DNA from: Hyposmocoma kahamanoa
Taxonomy: Eukaryota > Arthropoda > Insecta > Lepidoptera > Cosmopterigidae
NCBI RefSeq assembly: GCF_003589595.1
Contig: NW_020654080.1
Coordinates: 4,355,065 to 4,419,064, forward strand
Length of the DNA: 64,000 bases
Direction of reading: 5' to 3'
Below, piece by piece: positions 43,771 through 54,190 of the stretch. The first letter of the stretch is position 1. The number at the start of each line of letters is the position of its first letter. A model generated the notes under the pieces. The model had not been told where the DNA came from, ran no database searches, and saw only the letters and a program-made list of their open reading frames with translations. A program made the position numbers and the translations under genes.

Positions 43771-43802
43771 AGATTTTGAATTTAACGATCCGTGTTCAAC
43801 CT
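43771..43802 (+). pseudogene. Second tRNA-Gln-like fragment
   Basis: GATTTTGAATTTAACGATCC then GTGTTCAAC resembles the anticodon loop (TTTTGAA), 3' stem and T arm of tRNA-Gln, about 75 bp after the first fragment. Decayed. Confidence 0.5.
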
Positions 43803-43832
43803 TTTATTGCGAGTAATTTTGTATGTTTTCAT

Positions 43833-44201
43833 CTTAGAATAATAACGCATAGAAACCTAGCCCGCACACGCTAAATTGAAGCGCTCCCAAAGGGCCTTCA
43901 CGAGCGGGCGGGCCTTCAGCGCTCAAGGTCAACTTGCACCGCGAACAGCTCCAGAATTTTAGCTAAAAATTACGAAGTGTGCGGTAAATGAGTGTAAAAA
44001 TACGTCAGACAAACATAAAATAGATACTTACATCACATTCCACAAGGAAGTAACGCGTTTCAACTTGTATTTTTATATAAATATTCACTAAAACCGAAAA
44101 TTAACCTACTACAAAAACTAGCCTACATGAATTTGATTTTTGCCTCATTTGTGACCGTTCGTTTGATATGAAACTATCATTCTACGCGTTACTATTCTAA
44201 G
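43833..44201. mobile_element. 369-bp hAT-like MITE, copy 2
   Basis: Inverted copy of 13725-14101 with termini CTTAGAATAATAACGC and GTTACTATTCTAAG. Exact 8-bp target duplication GTTTTCAT (43825-43832, 44202-44209). Confidence 0.9.
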
Positions 44202-44249
44202 GTTTTCATTGTAAAAATGATTAAGCTTGATTCCGTAAGTGTTTACTTT

Positions 44250-44318
44250 ATGGACAGGCGTGTCGTATACCATCAGGCGCACAACTTGTTCGTCCCTTCA
44301 TTTAGTACCATAAAAAAA
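44250..44318 (+). repeat. R300 3' part, resumed
   Basis: TTTATGGACAGGCGTGTCG to TAGTACCATAAAAAAAA; partner of 43473-43665. Confidence 0.75.
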
Positions 44319-44353
44319 ATCCCGAGCTCTGAGTGACACCTCAACAGAACCTC

Positions 44354-45112
44354 AACAGATTAAGCTCCGCTGCATACGCAGTCCACAGAATACGTGAGCT
44401 TACCGATGTTAGTACTGCTAGACTAGTTTACTTTAGTTACTTCCATAGTATAATGTCCTACGGGATTCTCATGTGGGGTAAAGCGGCAGATATTCAAACC
44501 ATATTTGTATTGCAAAAACGAGCGATTCGTTCTGTGTACCGTCTAGGCTCTCGGGTATCTCTCAGAGAAAAGTTTAAGGAGACTGGTATCATGACTGTGG
44601 CATCACAGTACATTTACTCAAATATTTTATATGCCCGTAAAAATATACATAATTTCAATAAGAAAGAAGATATCCATAATATTAACCTTAGAGCTAAGTC
44701 CAAACTCATGGTACCACGATTTCGTTTAACCAAGGTAAACAACTCTTTTATGGGGAACTGTATACGTTTTTACAATAAGATTCCGGAGCATATATTAAGT
44801 TTATCATTTCCTAAGTTTAAAAACTACATTAAAAATATTTTGATCGAAAAATCGTATTACAAAATTGAAGACTACGTGTTAGATAAAGATGTATGGAAAG
44901 ACGACATGGCTCCAGAATCCACACAAATTTGATTCAAAATGTATTCCATAGCATTTAAGTTTATTTGAAAAGAGCAATCCCTAGAGTTTCTTGCTCGTTC
45001 TTCTCAGGGAGGTCAGCGTAGTGAACGAGCAGTACCTTAAATGTGACGTTTTCAAGTGTAAATTTATTTTACCTATGGAATAAATCATCTTTGACTTTGA
45101 CTTTGACTTAGA
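44354..45112 (+). mobile_element. 5'-truncated LINE (Jockey-like), intact C-terminal frame
   Basis: One open frame of about 190 codons covers the C-terminal region of a non-LTR reverse transcriptase (LSSAAYAVHRIRELTDV, YFHSIMSYGILMWGK, FMGNCIRFYNKIPEHI) and ends at TGA 44930-44932. The 3' UTR ends in a TTTGAC repeat at 45093-45110. It is nearly identical to 4124-4878, which has two frame-breaking indels. Since the catalytic domain is absent it is dead on arrival, yet its uninterrupted frame suggests a young insertion. The first seven or so codons of the frame (before LSSAAY) come from flanking DNA. Confidence 0.88.
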
Positions 45113-45864
45113 AACGCACTTAATATCAAACTTAGGAACTGTTCGTTAATACGAGCCCAAGTCTCCTAGTGTCTGTTATTCCGTTGGCTTTCCCTAAATC
45201 CGGAACGCGGCAGTGCTGCATTACGGTAGACAAAGACAAGGCAGTGGTACCCAGGTGGGGTGTGTATAGACAGAGCACCCTGTCACTGCCAAGAAGCTTT
45301 ACTGTAATCGCCAAGCCACGAAAACAGCGTAGCAAGCTTGGGATTCTTTTTATTTTTAAGGAAGCTCATCAACTCTACAAAGAACGCTTTATTTAAAAAA
45401 ATAAAACAAAAGACAGTCGCTACCATCGAATCTTATGTCACATTTTAAACCACACATTTCATTATGTGCAACAAAAGAACTGTATTAGTGAAAAAGTGGC
45501 GAACGAAATAATAAATCAACAATGGAAAGTCGTTCACGCATTGTCCTCACTTTAAAAGCACTGTTAGTGTTACAAAACTATCGATAATAGTTGGAAACTC
45601 GCCATAATATCGATAGAAATATCGATACTTTTGTTAATACTAAATTACTAACACCAGTTTATCGCTATTAACATTATGTTTGTATTATTGCTTCTTAACG
45701 TTTCTTTAGATTTATTATATTTTCCAACAACCACCGGTGAAGGCTGAAAAACAGCATGTTGTAAATCTTTGAACTGCCAGGAAATAAAGATTTGTTTGTT
45801 TATTTAGTATTGCTTGTGTTCAAAAGGTTAAGTTTTTCAAAAAGTGTTTGAAAATGGTCCTCGA
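45113..45864. other. Unassigned stretch
   Basis: TATCGATA-like words cluster at 45590-45635. No gene recognised. Confidence 0.45.
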
Positions 45865-45995
45865 GGGTTGGCAAGTCGGCCGTAACGCCCCTGGTGTTGT
45901 AAGCGTTCATAGGCGACGGTGACCGCTTTTCATTAGACGGGTCGTATGCTTGTTTGCTGCTTACATAATATATATATTGAAAAAAATACGTGTTC
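45865..45995 (+). repeat. Retroposon 3' end related to the R300 tail
   Basis: GGCCGTAACGCCCCTGGTG, CATAGGCGACGGTGACCGC and CATTAGACGGGTCGTATGC, with an AATATATATATTGAAAAAAA end. The order GGCG, GCTTxxCAT, GTATGCTTGTTTGC, A-tail parallels the last 80 bp of R300. Confidence 0.5.
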
Positions 45996-46123
45996 CTACA
46001 CAAGTTATATGAATAATGAACATCAGAAACGTAGGCACGATCGACAGAACAACTTGCGTACTGATCGCTGTCAATATTATAATTAATTTTCAACAACTAT
46101 CGATAATTTCAATCTAAAGCAGC

Positions 46124-46407
46124 GATAGTGGCTCGTTATGAAAAAGTTCTTCCAGGGAAGTACAGCCACCTTACATATTTCTGCCGCCAAGCAATAATGT
46201 TAGCATTATTGCGTTCCGGTTTTGAAGGGTAAGGGTGCTGGTGAAATTACAGGCACATGGGACTTGTCAACTTGTCTCATGGTGACGGGCGCAGTGCTCC
46301 TCAGATTTTTGCGATTTAAAGCTCTGAGTGGCACTGCAACTGTTATGGACAGGCGTGTAGCTTACCATTAGGCACAAACGACTCGTTTTTCCCGTTACTT
46401 GATTTAA
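46124..46407 (+). repeat. R300, full length
   Basis: GATAGTGGCTCGTTATG to CCGTTACTTGATTTAAAAAAA. Confidence 0.85.
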
Positions 46408-47189
46408 AAAAATATTTTATTTGAAAAACTCCTGCAACTATGGTGTATAACAATAGGTTTCTAACAATAGGTACATAACATGTATAATACCTGTACGTAA
46501 ATGGGGAGGAACCTGATCCCGTTTCCTCGACACCATTGATTCCATACAACACCATTTCAGTCTGTATGTTCGAAACAACCTTAATTCATAAAAATGTAAA
46601 AATACAGAATAGTAGCCAAAATTTATCTGCCTTCATACTATAATAAAGTCATCAATAATGATGATCAGATGCTCAAACATTAATCAACTTAATTCTCCTA
46701 CTTCAAAGTTCTCTATTATAAAAAATACGACACAATTTTATACGAATTACCTTGTTTCAAAGTAGGGAATTTCTGTTACCAGAATTATGAATGCACCAAC
46801 CAAAGTTCGTCTCCTAAATTGGTTCTCTTAGTAATCTGAGATCGTTTGACAATCGAAAATTTTGCTCATTAAAATCGGATATCAATTTGACAATCGATAG
46901 TTTTACTTATTACTTCGTACAGCTCTATCCAAAACAGTAGTGTCAGTGAAACTACTTAAATCATTTGTTCTCATAATGCACAATGTTAGTAACAATTGCT
47001 CTGTGCAAGTAACAAATAAGGGATAATTAGTTGGCCATTGAAAAGAATGGCTGGGAATGAAAGTTTCGGACTTTGAATGTGGTTTTGGGATTTGTGCTAA
47101 AAATTTCACGGTAATCTATTTTTAAGCCAATAGACAAAGTATCATCTTTAAAATTATTGCCATATGAATTGAGTAGTTATACTATTAAC
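46408..47189. other. Unassigned stretch
   Basis: No gene recognised; short open frames without domains. Confidence 0.5.
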
Positions 47190-47436
47190 GGTTACCTATC
47201 AAAGACCGAAATAACATTTTCCAACTTACCGAAATAACAACCTCGAAAGTAATTTTGAGAGGTAAGTATTTTTTTAAACCTAACTTAATCTAACCCAACC
47301 GAACCTAATTGTGTCTTTGCGAACATCCAACATATCCTGAAAGAACAACGGTTTCGGTATAATTCGGTTTTCGCGGTAATGAATTCGAACAGACGTTATT
47401 TCGGAAAAAAGAAATTCGAGTTTGTGATAGGTTACC
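47190..47436. mobile_element. Possible MITE (GGTTACCTATCA ends)
   Basis: GGTTACCTATCAAAG on the left and TTTGTGATAGGTTACC on the right are inverted. CCGAAATAAC occurs twice near the left and its complement near the right. Target duplication unclear. Confidence 0.5.
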
Positions 47437-47492
47437 ACTTTTAACAATGTAAGTTATATATAAATTAGTATTACTAAATACAATAATTTTTA

Positions 47493-47640
47493 ACCGACTT
47501 CAAAAAAGGAAGCGGTTCTCAATTCTACTGATTTTTGTGTGTGTTTGTTACGCGATTATTCCAATATTTGTGAACCGATGTCGATTATACTTTTTTTGTT
47601 GGAAAGAAGCTACCTTAGTGGTGGTCGAATTCAATGAAAC
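47493..47640 (+). repeat. LepB repeat, left part
   Basis: ACTTCAAAAAAGGAAGCGG and TTGTTACGCGATTATTCC; resumes at about 47745 after an R300 piece. Confidence 0.65.
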
Positions 47641-47728
47641 TTCAAGCACAAGGGACTTGTCAACTGCCAAACTAAAACGGGTGACGGGCGCAGGACAGTG
47701 CCCTTCAGATCTTTGCAATCTAAGATAT
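47641..47728 (+). repeat. R300 fragment inside LepB
   Basis: GGGACTTGTCAACTG to CCTTCAGATCTTTGCAATC; no tail. Confidence 0.65.
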
Positions 47729-47744
47729 TCCACAATTAATAAGA

Positions 47745-47870
47745 GCCAAAATTAGGGGATGAGTCCGGTTTATTGGATTTTACCCACTTTCCGGTACTCG
47801 TCTTCAATAAAACTTGGCAAACAGATGTAAACAATACATCGGAAGCGGATAAGCAAACCTTTCAGGTCTT
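47745..47870 (+). repeat. LepB repeat, right part
   Basis: AATTAGGGGATGAGTCCGG, ACTTTCCGGTACTCG and AATAAAACTTGGCAAACAG. Confidence 0.65.
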
Positions 47871-47947
47871 TTTTTATAAAAAAGTTATAATTATGATTAT
47901 AATCTTTGGGAAAGTTCTGTATTAATAATAATGATGATGATAATAAT

Positions 47948-47997
47948 AAAAGCTGTAATTTTAAATATATACCGAAATGTCAGAAAGTTCATGCAGA
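47948..47997 (+). repeat. Repeat split by a LINE, left part
   Basis: AAAAGCTGTAATTTTAAATA and CAGAAAGTTCATGCAGAT match 58264 and 56690, then stop at the LINE boundary. Confidence 0.6.
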
Positions 47998-48858
47998 TTC
48001 TCATCACAACGCACCTTCAACATAATACACACCATACTATACTCCCTTGTTCGTAGTGGCATTGAGTTTGCAAGCGTCGTATGGAACCCCACTTACCAGG
48101 TGCACATTGATTACATCGAACGCGTACAAAAATCATTTACACGGTATCTAGCTTTTAGGGCCCCTGGCTTTAGTCACAAAAATGAATACCAGCAACGATT
48201 GAAACATTTCAATCTTGATTCACTGTTGAATCGAAGAGGCATAAATGACCAGGTTTTCCTCTACAATTTGCTGCGGGGGTGTATGGATTGTCCGGAAGTA
48301 TTATCGAGAATCGCACATACTGTTCCGCGTCCCAACTCAAGAAGGCAACTTAGCAATCCTTTTCATGTGCCCTTTTCCAGGACAAATTTAATGAGCCTTT
48401 CCCCAGTGTCCAGAATGCTTTCCAACTACAATATCCTGAATAGTCGCGCAAACCTGGATATATATTTTGACAGTTTATCCCGTCATAAAGACAAAGTAGT
48501 AGCGGCCTACTCATCAGATATTGACAATTAAATTTCAGTGCTCTAAAATTACAAATTGTTATCAAATTGTTATCTATAAAATCTTAAAGAATATATTTTT
48601 TAAATTGCATATAAATAATTATTACATGTATATTTTTAATAGAATAATTTATTAATAGTTCATTTTATTTTTTTTTAATTGTGGTAATGTTTTTCTTTCT
48701 TTTTTAAATGATGTTTTAATATGATTATGTGAATGATGTGTTCGGCTGTAATTGGCTTACAGACTAGTCTTACATAAATATAAAATGTAGATTTAAAAAT
48801 GTTAAGTGTGTTAAGCTGTTGGTGAACCAATAAATAAATAAATAAATAAATAAATACA
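47998..48858 (+). mobile_element. 5'-truncated LINE, C-terminal frame and 3' UTR
   Basis: The open frame of 184 codons (ATG 47977) is a composite: its first seven or so codons are from the repeat the LINE landed in. From about residue 9 it is the C-terminal region of a non-LTR reverse transcriptase (LYSLVRSGIEFASVVW, YIERVQKSFTRYLAFRAPG, LNRRGINDQVFLYNLLRG). It ends at TAA 48529-48531, then an AT-rich 3' UTR and an AATA tandem tail at 48828-48856. No reverse transcriptase core is present. Clade not certain; the microsatellite tail and sequence suit a CR1/Jockey-type element. Confidence 0.85.
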
Positions 48859-48861
48859 TAC

Positions 48862-48945
48862 TATATTTATTTGATTTTGGCCCGTAAATGTAGTGAATTG
48901 AAANNNNNNNNNNTAGTGAATTGAAACCAGCAAAAGAACTAAGAA
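48862..48945 (+). repeat. Repeat split by a LINE, right part
   Basis: CCCGTAAATGTAGTG and AAACCAGCAAAAGAACTAAG match the right half of the copies at 56690 and 58264. Interrupted by the gap. Confidence 0.6.
48904..48913. other. Assembly gap (10 N) with duplicated flanks
   Basis: TAGTGAATTGAAA occurs immediately before (48891-48903) and after (48914-48926) the Ns. Confidence 0.95.
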
Positions 48946-48989
48946 AAGAAAACAAAAAAATTATAATTTTTTCTTAATTTTTCATAGAC

Positions 48990-49105
48990 AAATTACACTT
49001 GAAGTACTTATATTGCTTAAACTTTACTGCTCGTTCGTCAGGCAGATTCCCCTGAGAAGAATGAGCATGACACTGTAGGGATTTCGCTTAGTAAATAGAC
49101 TTTAT
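48990..49105 (-). mobile_element. LINE 3' UTR fragment (family of 4.1 and 44.3 kb)
   Basis: Complement contains CTCATTCTTCTCAGGGGAA and GACGAACGAGCAGTAAAG. Confidence 0.65.
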
Positions 49106-49249
49106 TAGTGTAAACATCATTTACAATATTGATTGGATTTTTGTCATCCAAATATGAAATGCAGAAGTATTGCTATAAAGCTTTTAAATTCTTATTTCAC
49201 TATAGTTTTGAATCTCGCTTATGGCAAATTTTGAATATCAACAACTAAT

Positions 49250-49458
49250 TATAATAATAATAACGCACACACTCAACATTGCCCCGCACTAGGGAAACCC
49301 TGTGTCGCGGGTGCCATGGACACACAGACAACCACAAATTACACCCAAACCCACGAGAGAGATTAATGTAGGCCATACAAATATTTCTCCCGGATCAGGC
49401 ATCGAACGTGGGACCTCTGCGTGACCTTCATGGTAACCGTTCGGCCACCGAGGCAGTT
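49250..49458 (-). repeat. tSINE1
   Basis: Minus copy with ATTATTATTAT tail at 49250 and a head at 49440 (A-box complement CCGTTCGGCCA). Lies directly against an R300 copy. Confidence 0.85.
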
Positions 49459-49467
49459 CAGGCATAT

Positions 49468-49661
49468 CAAGAGACGAAAGAACGAGTCATGCGCCTGATG
49501 GTTAGCTGCTTTAATCTGCAAATATCTGAAGAGCATAGCCACTGCGCGCGACACATACATAAGTTGACATGTCCAATGTGCCTATAATTTCACCAGTATT
49601 CTTACAGTTCAAAACCGTAACACAGTAGTACTGATATTACTGCTTGGCGGGAGAAATAGGC
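49468..49661 (-). repeat. R300, tail missing
   Basis: Minus strand from GGCGGGAGAAATAGG side at 49661 to AGAGACGAAAGAACGAGTC at 49468. Confidence 0.75.
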
Positions 49662-50199
49662 AATATTAATATTACATACATTTCATTTGAAATGTAACTT
49701 GCTGATTGAACGATATAAAAAATAAGATATGCATAGTAATTTCCTTGGTAGTTTTAGTAAGGCAACATTGATCGTTAGTGATCGAATGAATGAACGCCTG
49801 ACCACTGACACTGTATTGTAACTCAACTGCCATTTTAACTAGATTGTAGCTGAATAACAACGATTATCATAATTGCAATATCAGGGATATCAAAAAATTT
49901 TTCAGAATTGGGGCCCCGGTAATTTGTCTGGTGGTTTGAAAATTTGGCCAAAAATTGCTTTAAAGTTTGCTTTCGGTCCAATTGCTTAATTCCGGGATGT
50001 TCAGTATACTAGCAGATCTTTCTTCGTCAGATTAACATATGACATCATCGGATATACACTCGCTTTCCCGGTGGCTCGTTTGATAAACTGATCACGACAG
50101 AATGCTTGTCGCATACCAGTCTGTGTATCTAGGCGGATATCTATGGAATCGTCCGGGAATAATTCAATTCGACGACTGCAGTTAGTAATTCAATAATAA
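49662..50199. other. Unassigned stretch
   Basis: No gene recognised. Confidence 0.5.
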
Positions 50200-50320
50200 G
50201 AAGTACTACCACTTTACCTATTTCCGCCGCCAATCAGTACCTAGTGAGAGAATTATTGCAGTCCGGTTTTAAAGGTGCTGGTGAAATTATAGATACAGGG
50301 GACTTGACAACTTATCTATA
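50200..50320 (+). repeat. R300 5' fragment
   Basis: CACTTTACCTATTTCCGCCG to GACTTGACAACTTATC. Confidence 0.65.
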
Positions 50321-50361
50321 TTCAGATTCCGATTGATATTCAAAATTTTGCCATTTACGAG

Positions 50362-50646
50362 CATTGACTTACAATTATATGGACGTCGGGTCCGCGCTAA
50401 AAAGTGTCCGAACTTATAGGGCGTTAAAATCGTATACAGAGCGTCATTCACGCTTTAGTCTTTGTTTGTTCGACTGACAGCGAAGCAACAAAATTAGACA
50501 GTACTGCGATGACATTACAATTTAAATTCAACGTTTTAGCGTTTTCATATTCCTTTACATGTCACTACGTTTAAATAGGTTGACTTGGGACACTTTTTTC
50601 GTGGTTTTTGTATTAGACCCGTCGTCCATTTATTTGTAAGTCAATG
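50362..50646. mobile_element. 285-bp hAT-like MITE (CATTGACTTACAA family), copy 2
   Basis: Inverted copy of 19900-20186. Flanks TTTACGAG (50354-50361) and TTCACGAG (50647-50654) are an 8-bp duplication with one change. Confidence 0.85.
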
Positions 50647-50849
50647 TTCACGAGGCTCAAAACTATTGTAAAACAAAAACTTTATGCAAAAGCTTATTTA
50701 TACAACTTCTGCATACTTGGAAGACAAAAATCCATGGTAGTGGCCCATTTAGCTCTTTCAGGTGTTCTCGATCTAATGTTTTAATTAAATATTGTAATGA
50801 CAAATGTATTCAAATGTATATTTATATTTACAACGATTACACAGTAAAC

Positions 50850-50922
50850 TCTAATCAGTACGACGGTTTCAAGTGTAATTTGCTTACCTATGAAATAAAG
50901 ATTGTTTGAGTTTGGCTTTGTT
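50850..50922 (+). mobile_element. LINE 3' UTR tip
   Basis: GACGGTTTCAAGTGTAATTT and CTATGAAATAAAGATTG resemble the 3' end of the 44.3-kb LINE. Confidence 0.5.
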
Positions 50923-50928
50923 TTTATC

Positions 50929-51060
50929 TCTCAGGGTGACAGGCGCAGTGGCAGTGCCCCTCAGATCTTTGCAATTTAAAGCTCTGAGTGTCACTACAAC
51001 TCTGAACATCACATCAGTCGCGCTATTTGTCTTCCCGTCACTTGGTGTCATAAAGCAAAA
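50929..51060 (+). repeat. R300 3' part
   Basis: TCTCAGGGTGACAGGCGCAG to CACTTGGTGTCATAAAGC, with a deletion after CACTACAACT. Confidence 0.75.
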
Positions 51061-51083
51061 CCCAAAAATCTATTTCTTCTTCT

Positions 51084-51330
51084 CTCGAGATAAAATGAGT
51101 GCGAATTTGACCTCTTTACCTGATGGAAAGTGACAATGGAGCATGTGCATATGTATAACGCTGATCCACTCTCGCCTTAAAAAGGCCCAAGATGCAGCGT
51201 TCAGGGAAGAAATCTGCAGGCTTTTCTTTCTTATCGTACCAATCGGCACAAGACCGAAAGAAATGGCGTACGCCAATCCACTTTGGGTGGCAGAGCCAGC
51301 AAGGAATCAATGGCGTATTATTACCCAAAA
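51084..51330 (-). mobile_element. LINE 3' end
   Basis: The minus frame reads ADFFPERCILGLFKARVDQR, the terminal block preceding the 3' UTR in R1/Jockey-like elements (compare YNLGLF at 10985 and 54695), then CACTTTCCATCAGGTAAAG. 5'-truncated. Confidence 0.7.
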
Positions 51331-51384
51331 TTTAACCAATCGTCTTTAGGAATTCGCTGATTTTTGCCCAAGGTGCTCAGACGT

Positions 51385-51460
51385 ACAATAAAACTTGGCA
51401 AAAATAGACGTAATTCCAATGAAAAGGCTGATGATAAGCAAACTTTTTAGGTCGGTGTTT
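51385..51460 (+). repeat. LepB fragment
   Basis: AATAAAACTTGGCAAAAATAG and GACGTAATTCC. Confidence 0.5.
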
Positions 51461-52064
51461 TTCTCATTTTTATTAACGAGAATATGATTGCATGGCATTT
51501 TATTTCTAAACCAATAGGTATTAAACTCAAATTTGTATACAATTTGCAAACTGAAATCATTCCGTAAACAGCACTCAATTGCCAAATATAATAAACAAAA
51601 GCGCATCACGCTTAGAATAAAAAGTGTATAATTTGCCAAAACACTTGTTGTGACTTCATGCAGGTGTGTCAACGACCTTTGGTGTCAGTAATGTGACTTT
51701 TATTATGCTGTGTTTGCGCATAATATATGTATCTTGGCCGATTTTTTTTTGCATTCCGGTTTTATTGCAAAATATAATTGACGCTACCTAATGTATGTAA
51801 CTACATCGACTTTTTAAACGACACTTAATTATTTTGAGGGCCATTTCATTACGTTGCATAATATTATCAGAAATTGTGTTCAGTATGACATGATGAGGCA
51901 TGGTGATAACAGATCAACGATGACAGGTTTTTTTAATTTTGTTTAATATATTATATAGGTAGCAAACAAGCAAATGACCCGCTTGATGGAAAGGAATTTT
52001 GAAGGACTCTATACCATTATACATACATACATGAGGGTCCTGGACTGATGGGTAGATGTTATAG
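51461..52064. other. Unassigned stretch
   Basis: AT-rich; the minus frame 51346-51672 is hydrophobic but has no recognisable family. Confidence 0.45.
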
Positions 52065-52250
52065 TTTAAATTACTGCATCCGTGGCCGAACGGTTACCAT
52101 GCCACGCAGAGGTCCCAGGTTCGATTCCCGGGCCCGGACAAATATTTGTGTGGCCTACATTTATTTCTCTCGTGAGTTTAGGTGTCATTTGTGGTTGTCT
52201 ATGTGTGAGTCCATGGCACCCGCGACACAGCTATGTTGAGTGAGTGCGTT
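52065..52250 (+). repeat. tSINE1 with a head deletion
   Basis: A-box TGGCCGAACGG and B-box GGTTCGATTCC retained; about 10 bp between ACCATGC and CACGCAGAGG are missing, as is part of the body before GCTATG. Confidence 0.8.
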
Positions 52251-52333
52251 GTCTAAAAAAACAATCGCAGACCGTGGATGATTGAGACTAGCGCAAATTC
52301 GTGATGGATGGCACAAACTACGGGAATCGCCAA

Positions 52334-52382
52334 CCCCTTCATAGACTGTTGAGTATAGCCCACTCAACAGTCCATGAAGGGG
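52334..52382. repeat. Hairpin, 20-bp arms
   Basis: Arms 52334-52353 and 52363-52382 (CCCCTTCATAGACTGTTGAG on the left) pair with one mismatch around a 9-bp loop. Confidence 0.75.
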
Positions 52383-52494
52383 TGGGGATGACGATTGTTA
52401 CATTTTTTTATTTATTTATTTATTTAAAGGCAACTATGACCCATATAATATATACCCTAAAGACTAAAGCACTTTATTTCAATTGATATAGCAG

Positions 52495-52610
52495 TTTTTT
52501 TTTCATAATATCAAGTGACAGGACGAACAACTCGTGCGCCTAATGATAAGCTACACGCTACACAAGATGGCAGTACTTCCCCGGACGAACTCTTGCACAA
52601 GAAGCGCTGC
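52495..52610 (-). repeat. R300 with large internal deletion
   Basis: 3' end (TAATATCAAGTGACAGG) fused to 5' end (AGATGGCAGTACTTCCCCG). Confidence 0.75.
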
Positions 52611-53619
52611 TGACCTGACCTTAAATAAAATATTCTTTTTTAATTTAATACCATCTGCCTTCACATGTACCGGTTTGCGCTGGCCTTATCATTCCAGAAA
52701 TTAAAAACAACTAAAATAAATCAGTGACATCTAGCGATGTGCTACGGAACTTAATGTTGTTATAGATAACGTAATTTTGTACCTTTGAAAATTGTTTACT
52801 CACTTTGTCCAATTTATTATCACAAAACGAAATTTATATTTCTCTTTACATGCAGCATGTTCCTTGCAAACGTTTATGCTATCTTTTCCTTATAAATTGC
52901 GTTGTATAACTCAACATTTTAATTAGCACATTGAATTGTAACATAGAAGGTAAATAACATGTTCTCCAGCTTGCGATAAGTTACCAAAATCCCCCACGGG
53001 AACATGATAAGCATGGCAGGAACTTCGCGGTCTAATTATCGACCACAGACATCCTTAAACACGCATTGCTTATGATAACGCCATTAATTAGTTGTTTTTA
53101 ATACAATTTAACGTTTTACTGTTTTCATATTGTTCATAAGATTTCAACGGGACGTTAGATTGTAGTAATGGTTTTTTATCCCATTTGTGTTATCGCAAAA
53201 GGATATATATATGTTAACCTAACGACTACATTTATTCAAAATAATTATGTGGTAATTAACTGCGTTCGTAAAGATTTTTGTTTCTGATAGAATAATTTTT
53301 CAATTCTCGTAAAACTAGTTATTTATCTTTCGGTAAGCAGATTCAAATAGTACTTGCTGCCCTAGATGTTACACTGTTTATTGCTTTCTAAAACGGTTAT
53401 TAAACCCTTGACAGTTATGGTAAATAGCCTATTTAACGTAAAATATCACGGTACGATAAAATTCCTAAGTTGAAAATTATGTAATACGGAACACTGCATG
53501 AAAAAACACCTTGAATAACTTTGACTGTGAGTTCTGTGAATTTAAAAAAAAGAAAACTATCATGGCGGAAAAGTAGGCCTATTATATTATATTTTATATA
53601 TATTAAGTATTAATTAATG
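52611..53619. other. Unassigned stretch
   Basis: AT-rich, about 1 kb without a recognisable gene or repeat. Confidence 0.5.
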
Positions 53620-53765
53620 AAACAGTTTTTTTTGGATACAAATCGTGAATATTTGTTTTAAAAAAATAACATTTCAGTCAACCATGACCACCATGCCTGT
53701 AAAGAGTTCGAAACATTGGTTTGTTTGAAAAACAAATAAACACAGTTTAGATTCGAAGAAAAAAA
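53620..53765. mobile_element. Penelope-like terminal repeat, rearranged
   Basis: CCATGACCACCATGCCTGTA and GTTCGAAACATTGG in the orientation opposite to 35600, with a piece of the GTGAATATTTG segment on the left. Confidence 0.5.
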
Positions 53766-54021
53766 TGTTACATTTTTCAATGCAACCTAAAGAACTCGAC
53801 AAGTATTATATATATACTTTTTTGTCGAAGTAACAAGTAGAATTTAAGCCTGTTGTACAACCCATATAACATGCGAAGTATAGCCGCGTTGCTCATGCGG
53901 CTTAATACCTCGTGTTAAATGGATCGTTTTACACCTTTGTTGAACAAAAGTATACCTACTATACAAAACTAGTTGAAGAAATAGATTTCTCATAGATGGC
54001 GCTATGGAAAAAAGTCGTCAT

Positions 54022-54190
54022 AAACAAAGATCTGCAACAAGCATATTGAAAAAATCGTAAGGTCCGCTATTTATTTGGCATAGTGTCTGGCACGGTATGC
54101 TGGAGGGCGCTAGTTCGAATCCAGCTGGATCGTAGAATTTTTTTTTTAATTTTTTCGTCTGTAGTGATTCCAAGACTGGATCGACTAAGA
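54022..54190 (+). repeat. tSINE3
   Basis: AGATCTGCAACAAGC, GTGTCTGGCACGG and B-box AGTTCGAATCCAG. Confidence 0.7.

Noticed and set aside
25480..45640. ATCGAT/TATCGATA clusters as insulator or DREF sites
   Set aside because: Only loose clusters in AT-rich DNA without nearby genes; more likely decayed palindromic repeats.
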